Assembly (NCBI GenBank): GCA_963790585.1
Contig: CAWBOY010000007.1
Span: 1-64,000 of the forward strand
Length of the DNA: 64,000 nucleotides
Reading direction: 5' to 3'
Source of the DNA: CAWBOY01 sp963790585
Lineage (GTDB): Bacteria; Planctomycetota; Planctomycetia; Gemmatales; Gemmataceae
This document shows, one piece after another, positions 28,929 to 37,392 of this stretch. The notes beneath the pieces are model-generated. The model saw only the letters and a list, made by a program, of their open reading frames with translations, did no database searches and was not told where the DNA came from. Within the stretch, counting starts at the first letter, position 1, and each line of letters begins with the position of its first letter. Position numbers and translations under genes: made by a program.

Positions 28929-29774
28929 TTACAAACCGGATTGGCCACTCAGGCCGCCGCCGAAGCCACCTTTGCCGATACCGCCACCGATACCCCCAAT
29001 GCCGCCGCCGAAACTGCCGCCGATGCCGCCGAATCCGCCACCGCCGATATTACCAAAGCCACCGCCACCCAAGCTGCCGCCACCGAAACTGCCAAAGCCA
29101 CCGCCACCCAAGCTGCCGCCACCGAAACTGCCAAAGCCACCGCCACCCAAGCCACCGCTAAACCCGCCGCTGATGCCGCCGCTAAAGCTGCCGCCACCGA
29201 AGCCACCGCTAAACCCGCCGCTGATGCCGCCGCTAATGCTGCCGCCACCGAAGCCACCACTAAACCCGCCGCTAATGCTGCCGCCACCGAAGCCACCACT
29301 AAACCCGCCGCTAATGCCGCCACTGAAACCACCACTAAACCCGCCGCTGATGCCACCACTAAAGCTGCCGCCACCAAAGCTACCAAATCCACCGCTGATG
29401 CCGCCGCCAAATCCACCGCCGCCGAAGCTACCGAAACTACCGCCACCAAAACTACCACCACCAAAACTACCACCGCCAAAACTACCACCACCAATGCCGC
29501 CAATGCTGCCGCCGATACCACCGATGCTACCGCTGACTCCGCCGCTAAAACCGGTGAGGCCGTTCGCGCCGTTGATAACGCTATTGCCGACGAAGCTCAA
29601 CGGTCCGTATGTCGCTGCTCCAGGTGCGTTCGCGAGAGTCGGCGGAATCACCTGAACTGGAGGTCCCGACTTGCGAAACTGCGCTTCCAAGTTGCCCGGG
29701 CGAGCGAGGAGGCACACGGCCAACGCCAATAGCGCCCCATAACCCAAATGCACACAGCGGCTGAAGGAGAGCAT
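28929..29774 (-). CDS. Secreted glycine-rich repeat protein 2
   Basis: The 281-residue protein has a signal peptide (MLSFSRCVHLGYGALLALAV to LEAQ), then FRKSGPPVQVIPPTLANAPG and YGPLSFVGNSVING. About 190 residues of SGGFSGGFGGGSISGG-type repeats follow, with the same kind of C-terminus (LSGQSGL) as its neighbour at 27788. The frame is unbroken and serves as the model for repairing the paralogue. Start ATG 29774 follows GAGGAA; upstream in-frame starts lack a leader. The pair arose by tandem duplication and the leader sequences are still alike. No enzymatic domain is visible; Gly-Gly-rich chains suggest a flexible surface coat or matrix protein. Confidence 0.87.
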   Translation of the reverse strand: MLSFSRCVHLGYGALLALAVCLLARPGNLEAQFRKSGPPVQVIPPTLANAPGAATYGPLSFVGNSVINGANGLTGFSGGVSGSIGGIGGSIGGIGGGSFGGGSFGGGSFGGGSFGSFGGGGFGGGISGGFGSFGGGSFSGGISGGFSGGFSGGISGGFSGGFGGGSISGGFSGGFGGGSISGGISGGFSGGFGGGSFSGGISGGFSGGLGGGGFGSFGGGSLGGGGFGSFGGGSLGGGGFGNIGGGGFGGIGGSFGGGIGGIGGGIGKGGFGGGLSGQSGL

Positions 29775-30156
29775 AATTATTCCTCGGTACGGGTCTGGAA
29801 GAGCCGAAGGACTAGCAACCGGCCTACCAAGGCCGCGCCCCATCGTTAGGCTTGTTCGCATCCCTTGCTTCGTAACCGCCTTCCCTGAAATCGATCGTGA
29901 CAGAGCCACATCTTATTCTCAATCGTAAAACCGTCCAAGTCAAGGCATTCAACCTAGAACATAGTCTTGAAGGAAACTTGCGCGTACGATTCGGGAGTTT
30001 AGACGAATTTTGTCAAGAATGCGTTCATGAAGCGTCCGGACGTGGTTGTTCGATCCATTGAAGGCGTCAGCAAGCGCCATTACCTGTCGGGTCGCGGCGA
30101 AAAATCCGGATAGCGAATATATTAGACTGCCGTCGCCCTCGCCTCGGAGATCGCCG
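29775..30156. other. Divergent intergenic region, nothing firm
   Basis: No gene is supported in these 380 bases, which should hold promoters for the glycine-rich gene and for the SMI1-like gene. TTTAGACGAATT at about 29999-30010 resembles the first half of the conserved block at 304 and 2792. The second half is missing at the right spacing, so no claim is made. Confidence 0.35.
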
Positions 30157-30795
30157 ATGAACCAGAATGACGACCGAGGCTATATCGAGCAGTGTTTGGA
30201 CAACCACTTTCGTGCTATGGCTTCACGACTTCCAGCTGCTAGCGTTCCGGCCGCGATGGCAGTCGATCAACCCGACGAAGACGGCTTCGTCGCGTGGAAG
30301 ATGCTTCCGTCAACCGTCACCGAGCAAGATGTCACGCGGCTGGAACGACAAGCCTCTTCGAGCTTTCCGCCGATCTTCCGCACCTATTTGACTACGCGCC
30401 ACACGCTCGGCATGGACTGGTTCGATCTGCCGAATCTTCCCGCCGATAACGCGCTCGCCGGCTTGAAAGCCGTGCTCGACTCCTGGGCTTGGCTAATTCC
30501 GGCCGGCTACCTCCCTTTCCTCGACGACGCCGCGGGAGGCATCGGTCCCCTCTGTTTCGACACGCGCCGGTGGCAGGCCGACGGCGATAACCCTGTCATC
30601 CTCTTTGACCGCGAAGAACTGCTACAAATGCCGGAGGACGAGCGCGATCGGGCGCACCTGGAAGCGCTCGCAACCGCGGCCAGCACTTCCTTTCGGTCGA
30701 TGCTCGGGCAGTTGGCCGACGGCCTGGCTCAACCCGACGAACCAAGCGAAGATGTTGACGAGTCTAACGACGAGCCGGACGAACCGCTGGAATGA
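30157..30795 (+). CDS. SMI1/KNR4 (SUKH)-like protein
   Basis: The 212-residue protein has the pattern of the SUKH superfamily over about residues 45-175: TEQDVTRLERQASSSFPPIFRTYL, a central GMDWFDLPNLP segment and a GPLCFDTRR strand. The last 25 residues are highly acidic. SUKH proteins act as immunity proteins in toxin systems or as general adaptors; no toxin gene is next to it. ATG 30157 follows CGGAGA. It ends 15 bases before a deacetylase-like gene on the same strand, so the two are probably co-transcribed. Confidence 0.7.
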   Translation: MNQNDDRGYIEQCLDNHFRAMASRLPAASVPAAMAVDQPDEDGFVAWKMLPSTVTEQDVTRLERQASSSFPPIFRTYLTTRHTLGMDWFDLPNLPADNALAGLKAVLDSWAWLIPAGYLPFLDDAAGGIGPLCFDTRRWQADGDNPVILFDREELLQMPEDERDRAHLEALATAASTSFRSMLGQLADGLAQPDEPSEDVDESNDEPDEPLE

Positions 30796-30810
30796 CACAG
30801 AGGTTGCCTC

Positions 30811-31713
30811 GTGAAAATCTTCTACCTCGATCGCTATGTCGTCCCGCTGCCCCCTGGCCATCGATTTCCAATTCAAAAATACTTCCTCTTGCGGCAGCGC
30901 GTCGTCGAGGCTGGCTTGGGTGACTTGCATGTTCCGCATGCCGCCACGGATGAGGAAGTTTTACAAGCACACGATCGTGAATATCTGCAGAAATTCATCA
31001 CCGGCACACTGAGCGAACAGGAAATGCGTCGCATCGGCTTCCCGTGGACGCCGGAGATGGTGGAACGCTCACGCCGTTCCAGCGGCGCGACCATCGAAGC
31101 CTGCCGGGCCGCCCTCGACGACGGCGTGGCCGTAAACCTCGCCGGCGGAACACATCACGCTTTCCGCGATGCCGGGGAAGGTTATTGTTTTCTTAATGAC
31201 AGCGCCATCGCCGCTCGTGTCCTGCAAAGCGAAGGCCGCGTGAGCCGCGTCGTCATCCTCGATTGCGACGTTCACCAGGGCAACGGCACCGCCGCGATCC
31301 TGCGCGACGATCCGACCATTTTCACGTTCTCGATCCACAGCGCCCGCAATTTTCCGCTGCGCAAGGAGCAAAGCGATCTCGACGTCGAGCTACCCGACGG
31401 CGCTACTGATGCGGAATATCTAACAGCACTGGATGAGGGTCTCGACGAAGCTCTTTCGCGCTCCAAAGCCGACCTGGCCATTTATCTCGCCGGCGCCGAT
31501 CCCTATGAAGGCGACCAGCTGGGCCGCCTGCGCGTCAGCAAAGCCGGACTTGCCGAGCGCGACCGCCGCGTTTTCGAGCGGTGCCGCCAGGCGCGGCTTC
31601 CCGTAGCCGTCACGATGGCCGGCGGCTATGCGCGGGACGTCAACGATACCGTGGATATTCATTTTAACACGGTGTCGCTGGCAGCGGCGTCGGCGGCGCT
31701 TGGCCGCGGGTAA
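30811..31713 (+). CDS. Histone deacetylase-family (AcuC/HDAC-like) hydrolase
   Basis: The 300-residue protein carries the arginase/deacetylase fold signatures: GGTHHAFRDAGEGYCFLND with the catalytic His pair, VVILDCDVHQGNGTA with zinc-binding Asp and His, AGADPYEGDQLG with the second zinc Asp, and TMAGGYA. It should hydrolyse acetyl-lysine or a small acetylated amine in the cytosol, probably zinc dependent. The start is GTG 30811 with AGAGG at eight bases. The substrate cannot be told from sequence. It follows the SMI1-like gene and converges on the LRR gene with only 20 bases between. Confidence 0.9.
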   Translation: MKIFYLDRYVVPLPPGHRFPIQKYFLLRQRVVEAGLGDLHVPHAATDEEVLQAHDREYLQKFITGTLSEQEMRRIGFPWTPEMVERSRRSSGATIEACRAALDDGVAVNLAGGTHHAFRDAGEGYCFLNDSAIAARVLQSEGRVSRVVILDCDVHQGNGTAAILRDDPTIFTFSIHSARNFPLRKEQSDLDVELPDGATDAEYLTALDEGLDEALSRSKADLAIYLAGADPYEGDQLGRLRVSKAGLAERDRRVFERCRQARLPVAVTMAGGYARDVNDTVDIHFNTVSLAAASAALGRG

Positions 31714-31733
31714 TCCACAAATCGTTTGATTCG

Positions 31734-32792
31734 TTACCGCGTTATCATAAGCTCGGGCCGCGCCTTGCGCAGCTCCTGAATCCCAACCTCCGTCACGGGA
31801 CAGCCGCGCAGGTTCAGCGTCTGCAAACTGGCCAGTCGGGCCAATTCCATCAGCCCCGCGTTCGTAACCTGTGAGTCCGCGACGTCTAGAAAACTCACAT
31901 TTTTGAGATCCTTCAGGCCGCGCAGGCCCGCATCCGTAACCCGTGGCAAGCGCAGATGGAACTTCCATATACCGTTCAGGTCGGTCAGGTCCTGAAGGCC
32001 CGATGAGGTAACATTGGGCAAAGTCAGGTGGACCGCCTGAAGGCCGGGCCAATCTTTGAATTCGGTGAAGAGATCCTTGGAAAAGCGCGGGAAGCCGAGA
32101 TGCAGCGTGATCAAGCTTTTGCTTTGCCTCAGTTCTTTTAGCCCCACAGACGAGATCCTGTTATTCTCCAGATTTAGCGTCTCCAAGTTTGGCAAGTAGC
32201 GCAGCTCACCCAGGCCGGCGTCGGTCACTTTCGTTCCAGCCAAATTCAATTCTCGAAGGTAAGGCATACCCCGAAGATCTTTGAGAGCGGCGTCGGTGAC
32301 CCAGGTTTTGTTTAAGTTGAGCCCAATCAAGTATTGATGATCTCTCATTTCCTTGACACCCGCATCCGTGACGCGCGTCCCGCTCACGTTCAGCACGAGT
32401 AACCTGGGCAACGCTTTCAGTTCTATCAGGCCGGTGTCGCGGATGGCGGTGTCGCTTAGATCAAGCGATTGCAAGGTCGGCATGGCGCTGAGGATTTTCA
32501 GCCCAGCGTCGGTGATCCGGGTGCCGCTCAGGTCAAGGTATTGCAGACTTTTGAGTTCGTTCAAACCAATCAAGGCGGCATTCGTTATTTGCGTGCCATA
32601 AAAGGTCACCGCCAATACCGGCTTGCCCGGCTCAATCTCGGTAGATGGCTGAAATGTGGATCCGGTCACCGAGATTCGCCCGCCCAGCTTCTCAATCGCT
32701 TTGATCGCAGCGAACTCGTCGGCGCGACCGAGCGGCGCCGTGAGTAGCGAAGCGAGCAACACAATACCGACGGAAGTCCCTGAAAAGCGCAC
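31734..32792 (-). CDS. Exported leucine-rich repeat protein
   Basis: The 352-residue protein has a signal peptide (GTSVGIVLLASLLTAPLGRA). It is followed by about ten leucine-rich repeats of the bacterial type, each near 24 residues, with L-x-x-L-x-L-x-x-T-x-I/V-T-D-A-G-L, running almost to the C-terminus. This LRR type is very common in Planctomycetes, where its ligands are unknown. The start is GTG 32792 without a strong ribosome site. Palindromic repeat C lies just upstream. Confidence 0.88.
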   Translation of the reverse strand: MRFSGTSVGIVLLASLLTAPLGRADEFAAIKAIEKLGGRISVTGSTFQPSTEIEPGKPVLAVTFYGTQITNAALIGLNELKSLQYLDLSGTRITDAGLKILSAMPTLQSLDLSDTAIRDTGLIELKALPRLLVLNVSGTRVTDAGVKEMRDHQYLIGLNLNKTWVTDAALKDLRGMPYLRELNLAGTKVTDAGLGELRYLPNLETLNLENNRISSVGLKELRQSKSLITLHLGFPRFSKDLFTEFKDWPGLQAVHLTLPNVTSSGLQDLTDLNGIWKFHLRLPRVTDAGLRGLKDLKNVSFLDVADSQVTNAGLMELARLASLQTLNLRGCPVTEVGIQELRKARPELMITR

Positions 32793-32819
32793 GTTTTACA
32801 AACCCCCATCTGGGAAATG

Positions 32820-32895
32820 TTTAGCCGCGAGCGGTTAGGCGAGCGCTGTGCGATGGCGCTATCCAACAGCGCTCGCCTAACCGCTCGCGGTTAAA
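32820..32895. repeat. Palindromic repeat family C, full copy
   Basis: TTTAGCCGCGAGCGGTTAGG opens a 29-base arm (32820-32848) that is inverted at 32867-32895 with one or two mismatches. One arm of the same family forms the 3' end of selA (45122-45151). It lies between two minus-strand genes and ends 11 bases after the stop of the pterin dehydratase gene, so it may also terminate transcription. Confidence 0.85.
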
Positions 32896-32905
32896 CGGTC
32901 GTAAC

Positions 32906-33268
32906 CTACGAATCGCGCACAAACTTGTTCGGCGTCCCCTCGAGCGCGCTGCCTGCTTCGGGCCGCCACAACACCGAGTCCTCGATTTTCTTTGCCAGGG
33001 CGAAATCCTTGTCTGTGATCCCGCCAGCGGAGTGCGTCGTCAGCTTCACCCAGAGCTTTCCCCAGCTGACGGACAAATCGGCATGGTGATACGCTGCCTC
33101 GCAGAGAAAGCCGATGGCGTTTACCAGCATCAGAGTCGTCGGCCAACCGTCTGTGGTGTATTTTCGCTTGAGCCAACCCTCTTCCAGATACCAGCTGGTC
33201 AGCCCCAGCTCCGCGATGCCGGCTTTCACTTCCTCATCGGAGTAGATACGCTCTTTCGTCTTGGACAT
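32906..33268 (-). CDS. Pterin-4a-carbinolamine dehydratase-like protein
   Basis: The 120-residue protein matches the PCD/DCoH family: WYLEEGWLKRKYTTDGW, then EAAYHHADLSVSWGKLWVKLTTHSAGGIT, containing the His-His pair of the active site. The last 20 residues extend a little past the usual end. It would dehydrate 4a-hydroxytetrahydropterin or act in molybdopterin-related chemistry, in the cytosol. Start ATG 33268 has GGGAGGAGGG upstream. No aromatic amino acid hydroxylase is seen in the window. Confidence 0.9.
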   Translation of the reverse strand: MSKTKERIYSDEEVKAGIAELGLTSWYLEEGWLKRKYTTDGWPTTLMLVNAIGFLCEAAYHHADLSVSWGKLWVKLTTHSAGGITDKDFALAKKIEDSVLWRPEAGSALEGTPNKFVRDS

Positions 33269-33449
33269 GGCTTTTCCCTCCTCCCGGGTGCATGTTCACA
33301 GCATGGCGCAGGCGCTATCTCCCTGTCAAGCTACCAAGCGGGACAAAAAGATGGTAAAGGGACGAGCGTTCACTGGTTGCAAGTTCAGCAGTCGCCACGC
33401 ATAGTTCTTTTGGCCGTCGTCCACCCGAGGCCGAAAGAGGGCAATTGTC

Positions 33450-33830
33450 ATGTACTGGCGCCGATTCAGTCTGGGGATCGTACTTGCAAGTGCGCTTGGC
33501 TGCAGCCAGGAGGATGCCGACCGTGTCGGCCAAATTTGCCAGACGGCGGCGGACAAGATTGAAACCGCCAGCGGCGCCAGCGGCAAAGTGAGTACCGGCT
33601 GGCAGGCGTTGCGCGCCACGATGAGTCACACCGCCGCCGATGGCCGAGTGGTCGCCCGGATGCTCTGGGACCAAAGTCTGTGCGAGGTCGAGATTCAGGT
33701 CCAACTCGTCGATCGGGGCACTGTACGACTTATGGGCAACGTCACGGCCGACCAAAAACGCCGTGCCGTTGAGATCGCTCAAACGACACAAGGGGTCGAA
33801 AAAGTCGTTGACGAGCTTACTGTTCCGTAA
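33450..33830 (+). CDS. BON-domain lipoprotein
   Basis: The 126-residue protein has a leader ending in a lipobox (LASALGC), a helical linker and a C-terminal BON domain (about 70-126: CEVEIQVQLVDRGTVRLMGNVTADQKRRAVEIAQTT and GVEKVVDELTV). BON domains bind membranes or glycans and often stabilise the envelope. The protein is probably anchored in a membrane of the envelope. It lies 25 bases before the VOC gene on the same strand. Confidence 0.8.
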   Translation: MYWRRFSLGIVLASALGCSQEDADRVGQICQTAADKIETASGASGKVSTGWQALRATMSHTAADGRVVARMLWDQSLCEVEIQVQLVDRGTVRLMGNVTADQKRRAVEIAQTTQGVEKVVDELTVP

Positions 33831-33855
33831 CCTTTGGTCTTATTGAGAGGGAATT

Positions 33856-34200
33856 ATGGGTCAACCTGTTGTCCATTTCGAGATCGGCTGTCGCGATCAG
33901 GCCAAGACATCAAAATTCTTGTCCGACTTGTTCGGCTGGCAGATTCAAATGGCCGGCCCGGCGGCGATGATCTCGACCGGCGCCACGAGCGGCATCCAAG
34001 GCCACATCACGGCTTTAGGTCATGAGCCACATCATTATGTCACCGTCTACGTTCAGGTAGATGACGTCCAAGCGTATCTCAAGAAAGCCGAGTCCCTTGG
34101 CGGCAAGACGCTGGTGCCACCAGTCGAGATACCGACCGGCACATTTGCCTGGTTCGCCGACTTGGATGGCAGCGTCTTGGGGTTGTGGAAGCCGAAATAA
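33856..34200 (+). CDS. VOC (glyoxalase/bleomycin-resistance fold) protein
   Basis: The 114-residue single-domain protein starts MGQPVVHFEIGCRDQAKTSKFLSD and ends with FAWFADLDGSVLGLWKPK, with the two beta-alpha-beta-beta-beta halves of the vicinal oxygen chelate fold. The usual metal ligands His8 and a late Glu/Asp are partly present, so a small-molecule enzyme or binding protein cannot be told apart. GAGGG precedes the ATG. Palindrome D follows. Confidence 0.85.
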   Translation: MGQPVVHFEIGCRDQAKTSKFLSDLFGWQIQMAGPAAMISTGATSGIQGHITALGHEPHHYVTVYVQVDDVQAYLKKAESLGGKTLVPPVEIPTGTFAWFADLDGSVLGLWKPK

Positions 34201-34244
34201 TCAATCGCTTGGTCGGCGTCACTCGTCTAACATCGGATGCGCCT

Positions 34245-34315
34245 GTCTTTATATAGCCCCCGGCTTGCCGGGGGTTTTCTTCGCACCGCCGGTAAACCGG
34301 CGGCTATATAAAGAC
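34245..34315. repeat. Composite cruciform repeat, family D
   Basis: GTCTTTATATAGCC at 34245-34258 is inverted at 34302-34315, and two GC hairpins stand between them (34257-34274 and 34286-34303). The left half recurs at 62190-62220, and related hairpins lie at 25457-25478 and 50811-50838. It may end transcription of the VOC gene. Three-way folding is predicted by eye only. Confidence 0.8.
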
Positions 34316-34344
34316 GGCCGTTCTCATTTAACGAGGAGCCGACC

Positions 34345-35083
34345 ATGTCACGCGGGCTGACCATCCTGATCTTCGCGCTTTTGTCCGGTCTATTTGCTAT
34401 GGTGCTTTTGACGGAAGACTTGACTCTCGAACAAAAGCTTCACAAAATCGACGAACTCCGTAGCAAAGGTCCAGCCGACGTCGCCACGGTCGAGAAAATG
34501 GGCCAGGAACTCCTCGATCAATACAAAGTCGCCAACAATCAGGCTCAAATCTATTTCCAGATGGCCCATGTCCTGGCGCAAAGCAACATACTCACCAATT
34601 GCAAGAAGGTCGCCAAATACGCGAGCCTGCGCACTTAAAGACGAGGACGACCCCGTGCAACGCGGCACGCTCTTGTCCTACCTCGCTAGCACAGAGATTA
34701 TCGACCCCGATCAGCCCAAGTTCGCGGACCGCCGGAAACGAGCCGCCGAGATTTGGCTCAAGGGCTACAAGGAAATGCTCGCTCTCAAGCTGCCCGCCGT
34801 CGCCCCCGAGCTGCCGAGCGTCGGCAAAGGCATTGGCGATCGCACCGGCGATCGTCTCGAGCGCGAGGCCGCGCAACGACGCAACGCCGCCGAAATGAGA
34901 GCCTGGCACGAAGCCCAGCGCGTGGGCAAGCTCGTCCAGCATCGAGATATATTCATTCGACAGCTAGCGGAAAATTATCAGCGCGAACCGCTGGCCAACG
35001 ACGAGATCGAAACCCTCGCAACGAAGATTTTGGCCGATCCGAAGGCGGTCGACGAATTGATGGCGAAAGTATTGAAAAAGTAG
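34345..35083 (+). CDS. Unrecognised exported or membrane-anchored protein with one frame break
   Basis: An N-terminal hydrophobic segment (LTILIFALLSGLFAMVLL) is followed by charged helices to ILTNCKKVAKYA. The sequence ACALKDEDDPVQRGTLLSYLAST then continues in another frame, and the chain ends in DELMAKVLKK. Removing one base near 34621 gives about 245 residues. The left half looks like a TPR-type helix pair (QIYFQMAHVLAQSN). I do not recognise a family. Start ATG 34345 follows GAGGAG. Without repair the first frame stops at 34638. Confidence 0.6.
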
Positions 35084-35125
35084 AAGCCGGTCTTCTAATA
35101 GATCTGGGTGTGGTGGCAGAGCGAT

Positions 35126-36214
35126 TTACGCTTCCGCTGGCTTCGTCGTCCGCCCCAAGCGTTGATTCTTGTCAAACTCCCTCAGCGCTCCGATTACTTC
35201 GGTCAGATGCCCCATGATGATTTGGTCGAGCTTGTGCAGCGTCAGGTTGATGCGGTGATCGGTCAAGCGGTTTTGCGGGAAATTGTAGGTGCGAATTCGC
35301 TCGCTGCGGTCGCCGGAGCCGATCAGCGTGCGACGTTGGTCGGCGCGGGCCTGATGTAGTTTTTGTTGTTGTCTCTCATAGAGACGCCCACGCAATACGC
35401 GAATCGCTTTGTCGTAATTCTTGTGCTGGCTGCGCTCGTCCTGGCATTTGACTTCCATCTCGTCTGGCGTGCCTTTTTTGTACCAGATGCGGACGGCGCT
35501 TTCCGTTTTATTGACGTGTTGGCCGCCAGCTCCGCCGGCGCGCATGCGCTCCCATTCGATGTCCTCATCGCGGATTTCGACCTGGACTTCGTCCGGCTCA
35601 GGCATGATCGCCACGGTCGCCGCCGAGGTGTGAATACGACCCTGAGCTTCGGTCTTGGGAACGCGCTGGACGCGGTGGCCGCCGCTTTCGTAGCGCAGCT
35701 GCTGGTAAACATCGTCGCCGGCAATGCTAAAGGTGATTTCCTTGAAGCCCCCGTGCTCGCCCGGGCTAAAGGAGATATCCTCGACTTTCCAGCCCTGATC
35801 GCGGGCGTAATGGGTGTACATCGCATAAAGATCGCCAGCGAAAAGGGCCGCTTCGTCGCCGCCGGTGCCGCCGCGAATTTCCATGATGACGCTGCCGAAG
35901 TCCTCACCCTCGGCCAGAATGAAATCCTCGAGCCTAGATTGCAGGGCGTCGCGCTTGGCGATTAGCTCGGCCAGCTCCTGCTCGGCGTAGATGCGCATTT
36001 CCGGATCCGCTTCCGCGGCAATCAACGATTGAGCCTGTTCCAGATCTTGCAAGACGGCTTTGTATTCGAGATAAGGCTTGATTTGCTTGGATAGCGAGCC
36101 ATGTTCCTTGGCTAACTTGGTATAGTGCGCGCGGTCAGCGACCGTGGCGGGATCCGAAAGCTGCTGTTCCAGCTCACGAAATCGGGTCAGCGATTGCTCG
36201 AATACAGGCCACAT
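35126..36214 (-). CDS. prfA: Peptide chain release factor 1
   Basis: The 362-residue protein aligns along its full length with RF1. The stop-codon recognition PxT motif appears as PKT in VQRVPKTEAQGRIHTSA, and the hydrolysis motif GGQ is in MRAGGAGGQHVNKTES. It releases peptides at UAA and UAG in the ribosome. ATG 36214 (MWPVFEQ) is preferred to a TTG four codons upstream, since AGAAGGA lies at a proper distance only for the ATG. The rpmE gene lies upstream on the same strand, past a terminator and a partial repeat. Confidence 0.96.
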   Translation of the reverse strand: MWPVFEQSLTRFRELEQQLSDPATVADRAHYTKLAKEHGSLSKQIKPYLEYKAVLQDLEQAQSLIAAEADPEMRIYAEQELAELIAKRDALQSRLEDFILAEGEDFGSVIMEIRGGTGGDEAALFAGDLYAMYTHYARDQGWKVEDISFSPGEHGGFKEITFSIAGDDVYQQLRYESGGHRVQRVPKTEAQGRIHTSAATVAIMPEPDEVQVEIRDEDIEWERMRAGGAGGQHVNKTESAVRIWYKKGTPDEMEVKCQDERSQHKNYDKAIRVLRGRLYERQQQKLHQARADQRRTLIGSGDRSERIRTYNFPQNRLTDHRINLTLHKLDQIIMGHLTEVIGALREFDKNQRLGRTTKPAEA

Positions 36215-36237
36215 CGCGGCACACAATCCTTCTCAAA

Positions 36238-36293
36238 AACCGAGCCTGAAGCGTAAGCGAAGAGCATTTTGTATTTTGAAAATACGAATGCCA
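36238..36293. repeat. Palindromic repeat family B, partial copy
   Basis: CCGAGCCTGAAGCGTAAGCG and AGAGCATTTTGTATTT match the left arm of the complete copy at 48141-48229. The right arm here is short and degenerate (AAAATACGAATGCC). It is upstream of prfA. Confidence 0.7.
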
Positions 36294-36304
36294 ACGGACA
36301 AACG

Positions 36305-36349
36305 AAAAAGGTCGAGTCTCGTTTCGTTCGCCGAAACGAGACTCGACCT
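36305..36349 (-). terminator. Intrinsic terminator of rpmE
   Basis: Bases 36309-36326 pair perfectly with 36332-36349 (18-bp stem, five-base loop). The A-run at 36305-36309 becomes a T-run on the minus strand. It lies 20 bases after the rpmE stop. Confidence 0.85.
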
Positions 36350-36369
36350 CATAATTTGACGTCGTGCGC

Positions 36370-36624
36370 CTACTTTGGTGCTTCGGCTGCCTTGGCGGGT
36401 TCGGCTTCGCCGGCTTTTTTGCGGCCCGTCCAGTTGTACTTCTTCGTGAATTTCTCGACACGACCTGTCGTGTCCAGGAACTTCATCTTACCGGTGAAGA
36501 ACGGATGGCAGACCGAGCAAATTTCGACCGTGATATTCTTCTTGGTGCTACGCGTGTTGAATTTATTGCCGCAGCCACAGACGACCGTGGCTTCGGTATA
36601 TTCCGGGTGAATGCCTTCTTTCAT
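36370..36624 (-). CDS. rpmE: 50S ribosomal protein L31
   Basis: The 84-residue protein begins MKEGIHPEYTEATVVCGCGNKF and has CSVCHPFFTGKMKFLDTTGRVEKF. It therefore has the CxC and CxxC cysteines of the zinc-binding (type A) L31, plus an alanine/lysine-rich C-terminal tail. Start ATG 36624 follows GGGAGC. It lies upstream of prfA, a common pairing. Zinc-dependent regulation is possible but no Zur site was seen. Confidence 0.96.
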   Translation of the reverse strand: MKEGIHPEYTEATVVCGCGNKFNTRSTKKNITVEICSVCHPFFTGKMKFLDTTGRVEKFTKKYNWTGRKKAGEAEPAKAAEAPK

Positions 36625-36720
36625 GGCCGTTGCTCCCTTATTGGATTGAATCGACAGTGTCATATTCTAGAAGTGACTTCCCACCCCGGACAAGGGGAGA
36701 ATCTCCGATCGAGGTTTGGC

Positions 36721-37314
36721 ATGCGTTTTCTCGAAGGAATCGACCTGGGTGCTCTATTCTTCTTTCAGCACCATCATTTGCCGTGGCTTGACTTCTGCAT
36801 GGTCCAAATCACGCGGCTCGGAAATAACCCATTTTTGCTCGTAGTCGCCTCTCTCTTGGTAATGATTTTCCTTTTCCGCCGCAATTGGCGGACTGCCCTC
36901 ATGCTGGGCCTCGTCTGGTCGCTTTGTTGGGGCCTCACTGAGGGGACTAAGTATCTCGTTCAGCGCCCTCGGCCGCCCGAAGGGATACACGGGTTGATCG
37001 AAATGCCGTCGAACCCCAGCTTCCCGAGCGGCCACGCGATGAACGGCATGGCCATCTACCTCGGCTCAGCGCTTTTGATTGCGCGGCGCCTGCGACGCGG
37101 CGGCACCATCGTCATCGTCTTGGGAGCAATAATGGGACTTGCGCTCGGCACGTCAAGGCTTTACTGCGGGGTTCATTATCTGACGGATGTCTTAGGGGGC
37201 TGGTGCGCGGGCGTCGCGTTCGCGCTACTCATTACATGGGCAGATCGCAGGATCAATTCGTTGACGTCGAAAATACCCGAGCCGCGCTCAATTCCCGCGA
37301 CCGGCGCAGCGTAG
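36721..37314 (+). CDS. PAP2-family membrane phosphatase
   Basis: The 197-residue protein has five or six hydrophobic segments and the three phosphatase motifs of the PAP2 family: KYLVQRPRPP, FPSGHAM and SRLYCGVHYLTDVLGG. It probably removes phosphate from a lipid such as undecaprenyl diphosphate or phosphatidic acid at the membrane. The ATG at 36721 lies within a long open frame that also reads upstream antisense to rpmE; that upstream part is not coding. Confidence 0.92.
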   Translation: MRFLEGIDLGALFFFQHHHLPWLDFCMVQITRLGNNPFLLVVASLLVMIFLFRRNWRTALMLGLVWSLCWGLTEGTKYLVQRPRPPEGIHGLIEMPSNPSFPSGHAMNGMAIYLGSALLIARRLRRGGTIVIVLGAIMGLALGTSRLYCGVHYLTDVLGGWCAGVAFALLITWADRRINSLTSKIPEPRSIPATGAA

Positions 37315-37330
37315 AACGTGCCATTCAAAC

Positions 37331-37371
37331 GAAGCAGGCCCGGCGAACATTCGTCCGCCGGGCCCGGCTTC
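37331..37371. terminator. Convergent terminator between PAP2 and porin genes
   Basis: GAAGCAGGCCCGGCG at 37331-37345 pairs with 37356-37371 with one bulge around a ten-base loop. The neighbouring genes converge here, and it may serve both. Confidence 0.65.
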
Positions 37372-37392
37372 GATCCGCAAGCTCTCCATCAA

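Noticed and set aside
28941..29732. Plus-strand frames rich in Ala/Thr or Pro/Leu
   Set aside because: Antisense shadows of the second glycine-rich gene, produced by its simple repeat composition.
36364..36720. N-terminal extension of the PAP2 protein
   Set aside because: The extra 119 codons are antisense to rpmE; the hydrophobic PAP2 protein starts naturally at ATG 36721.
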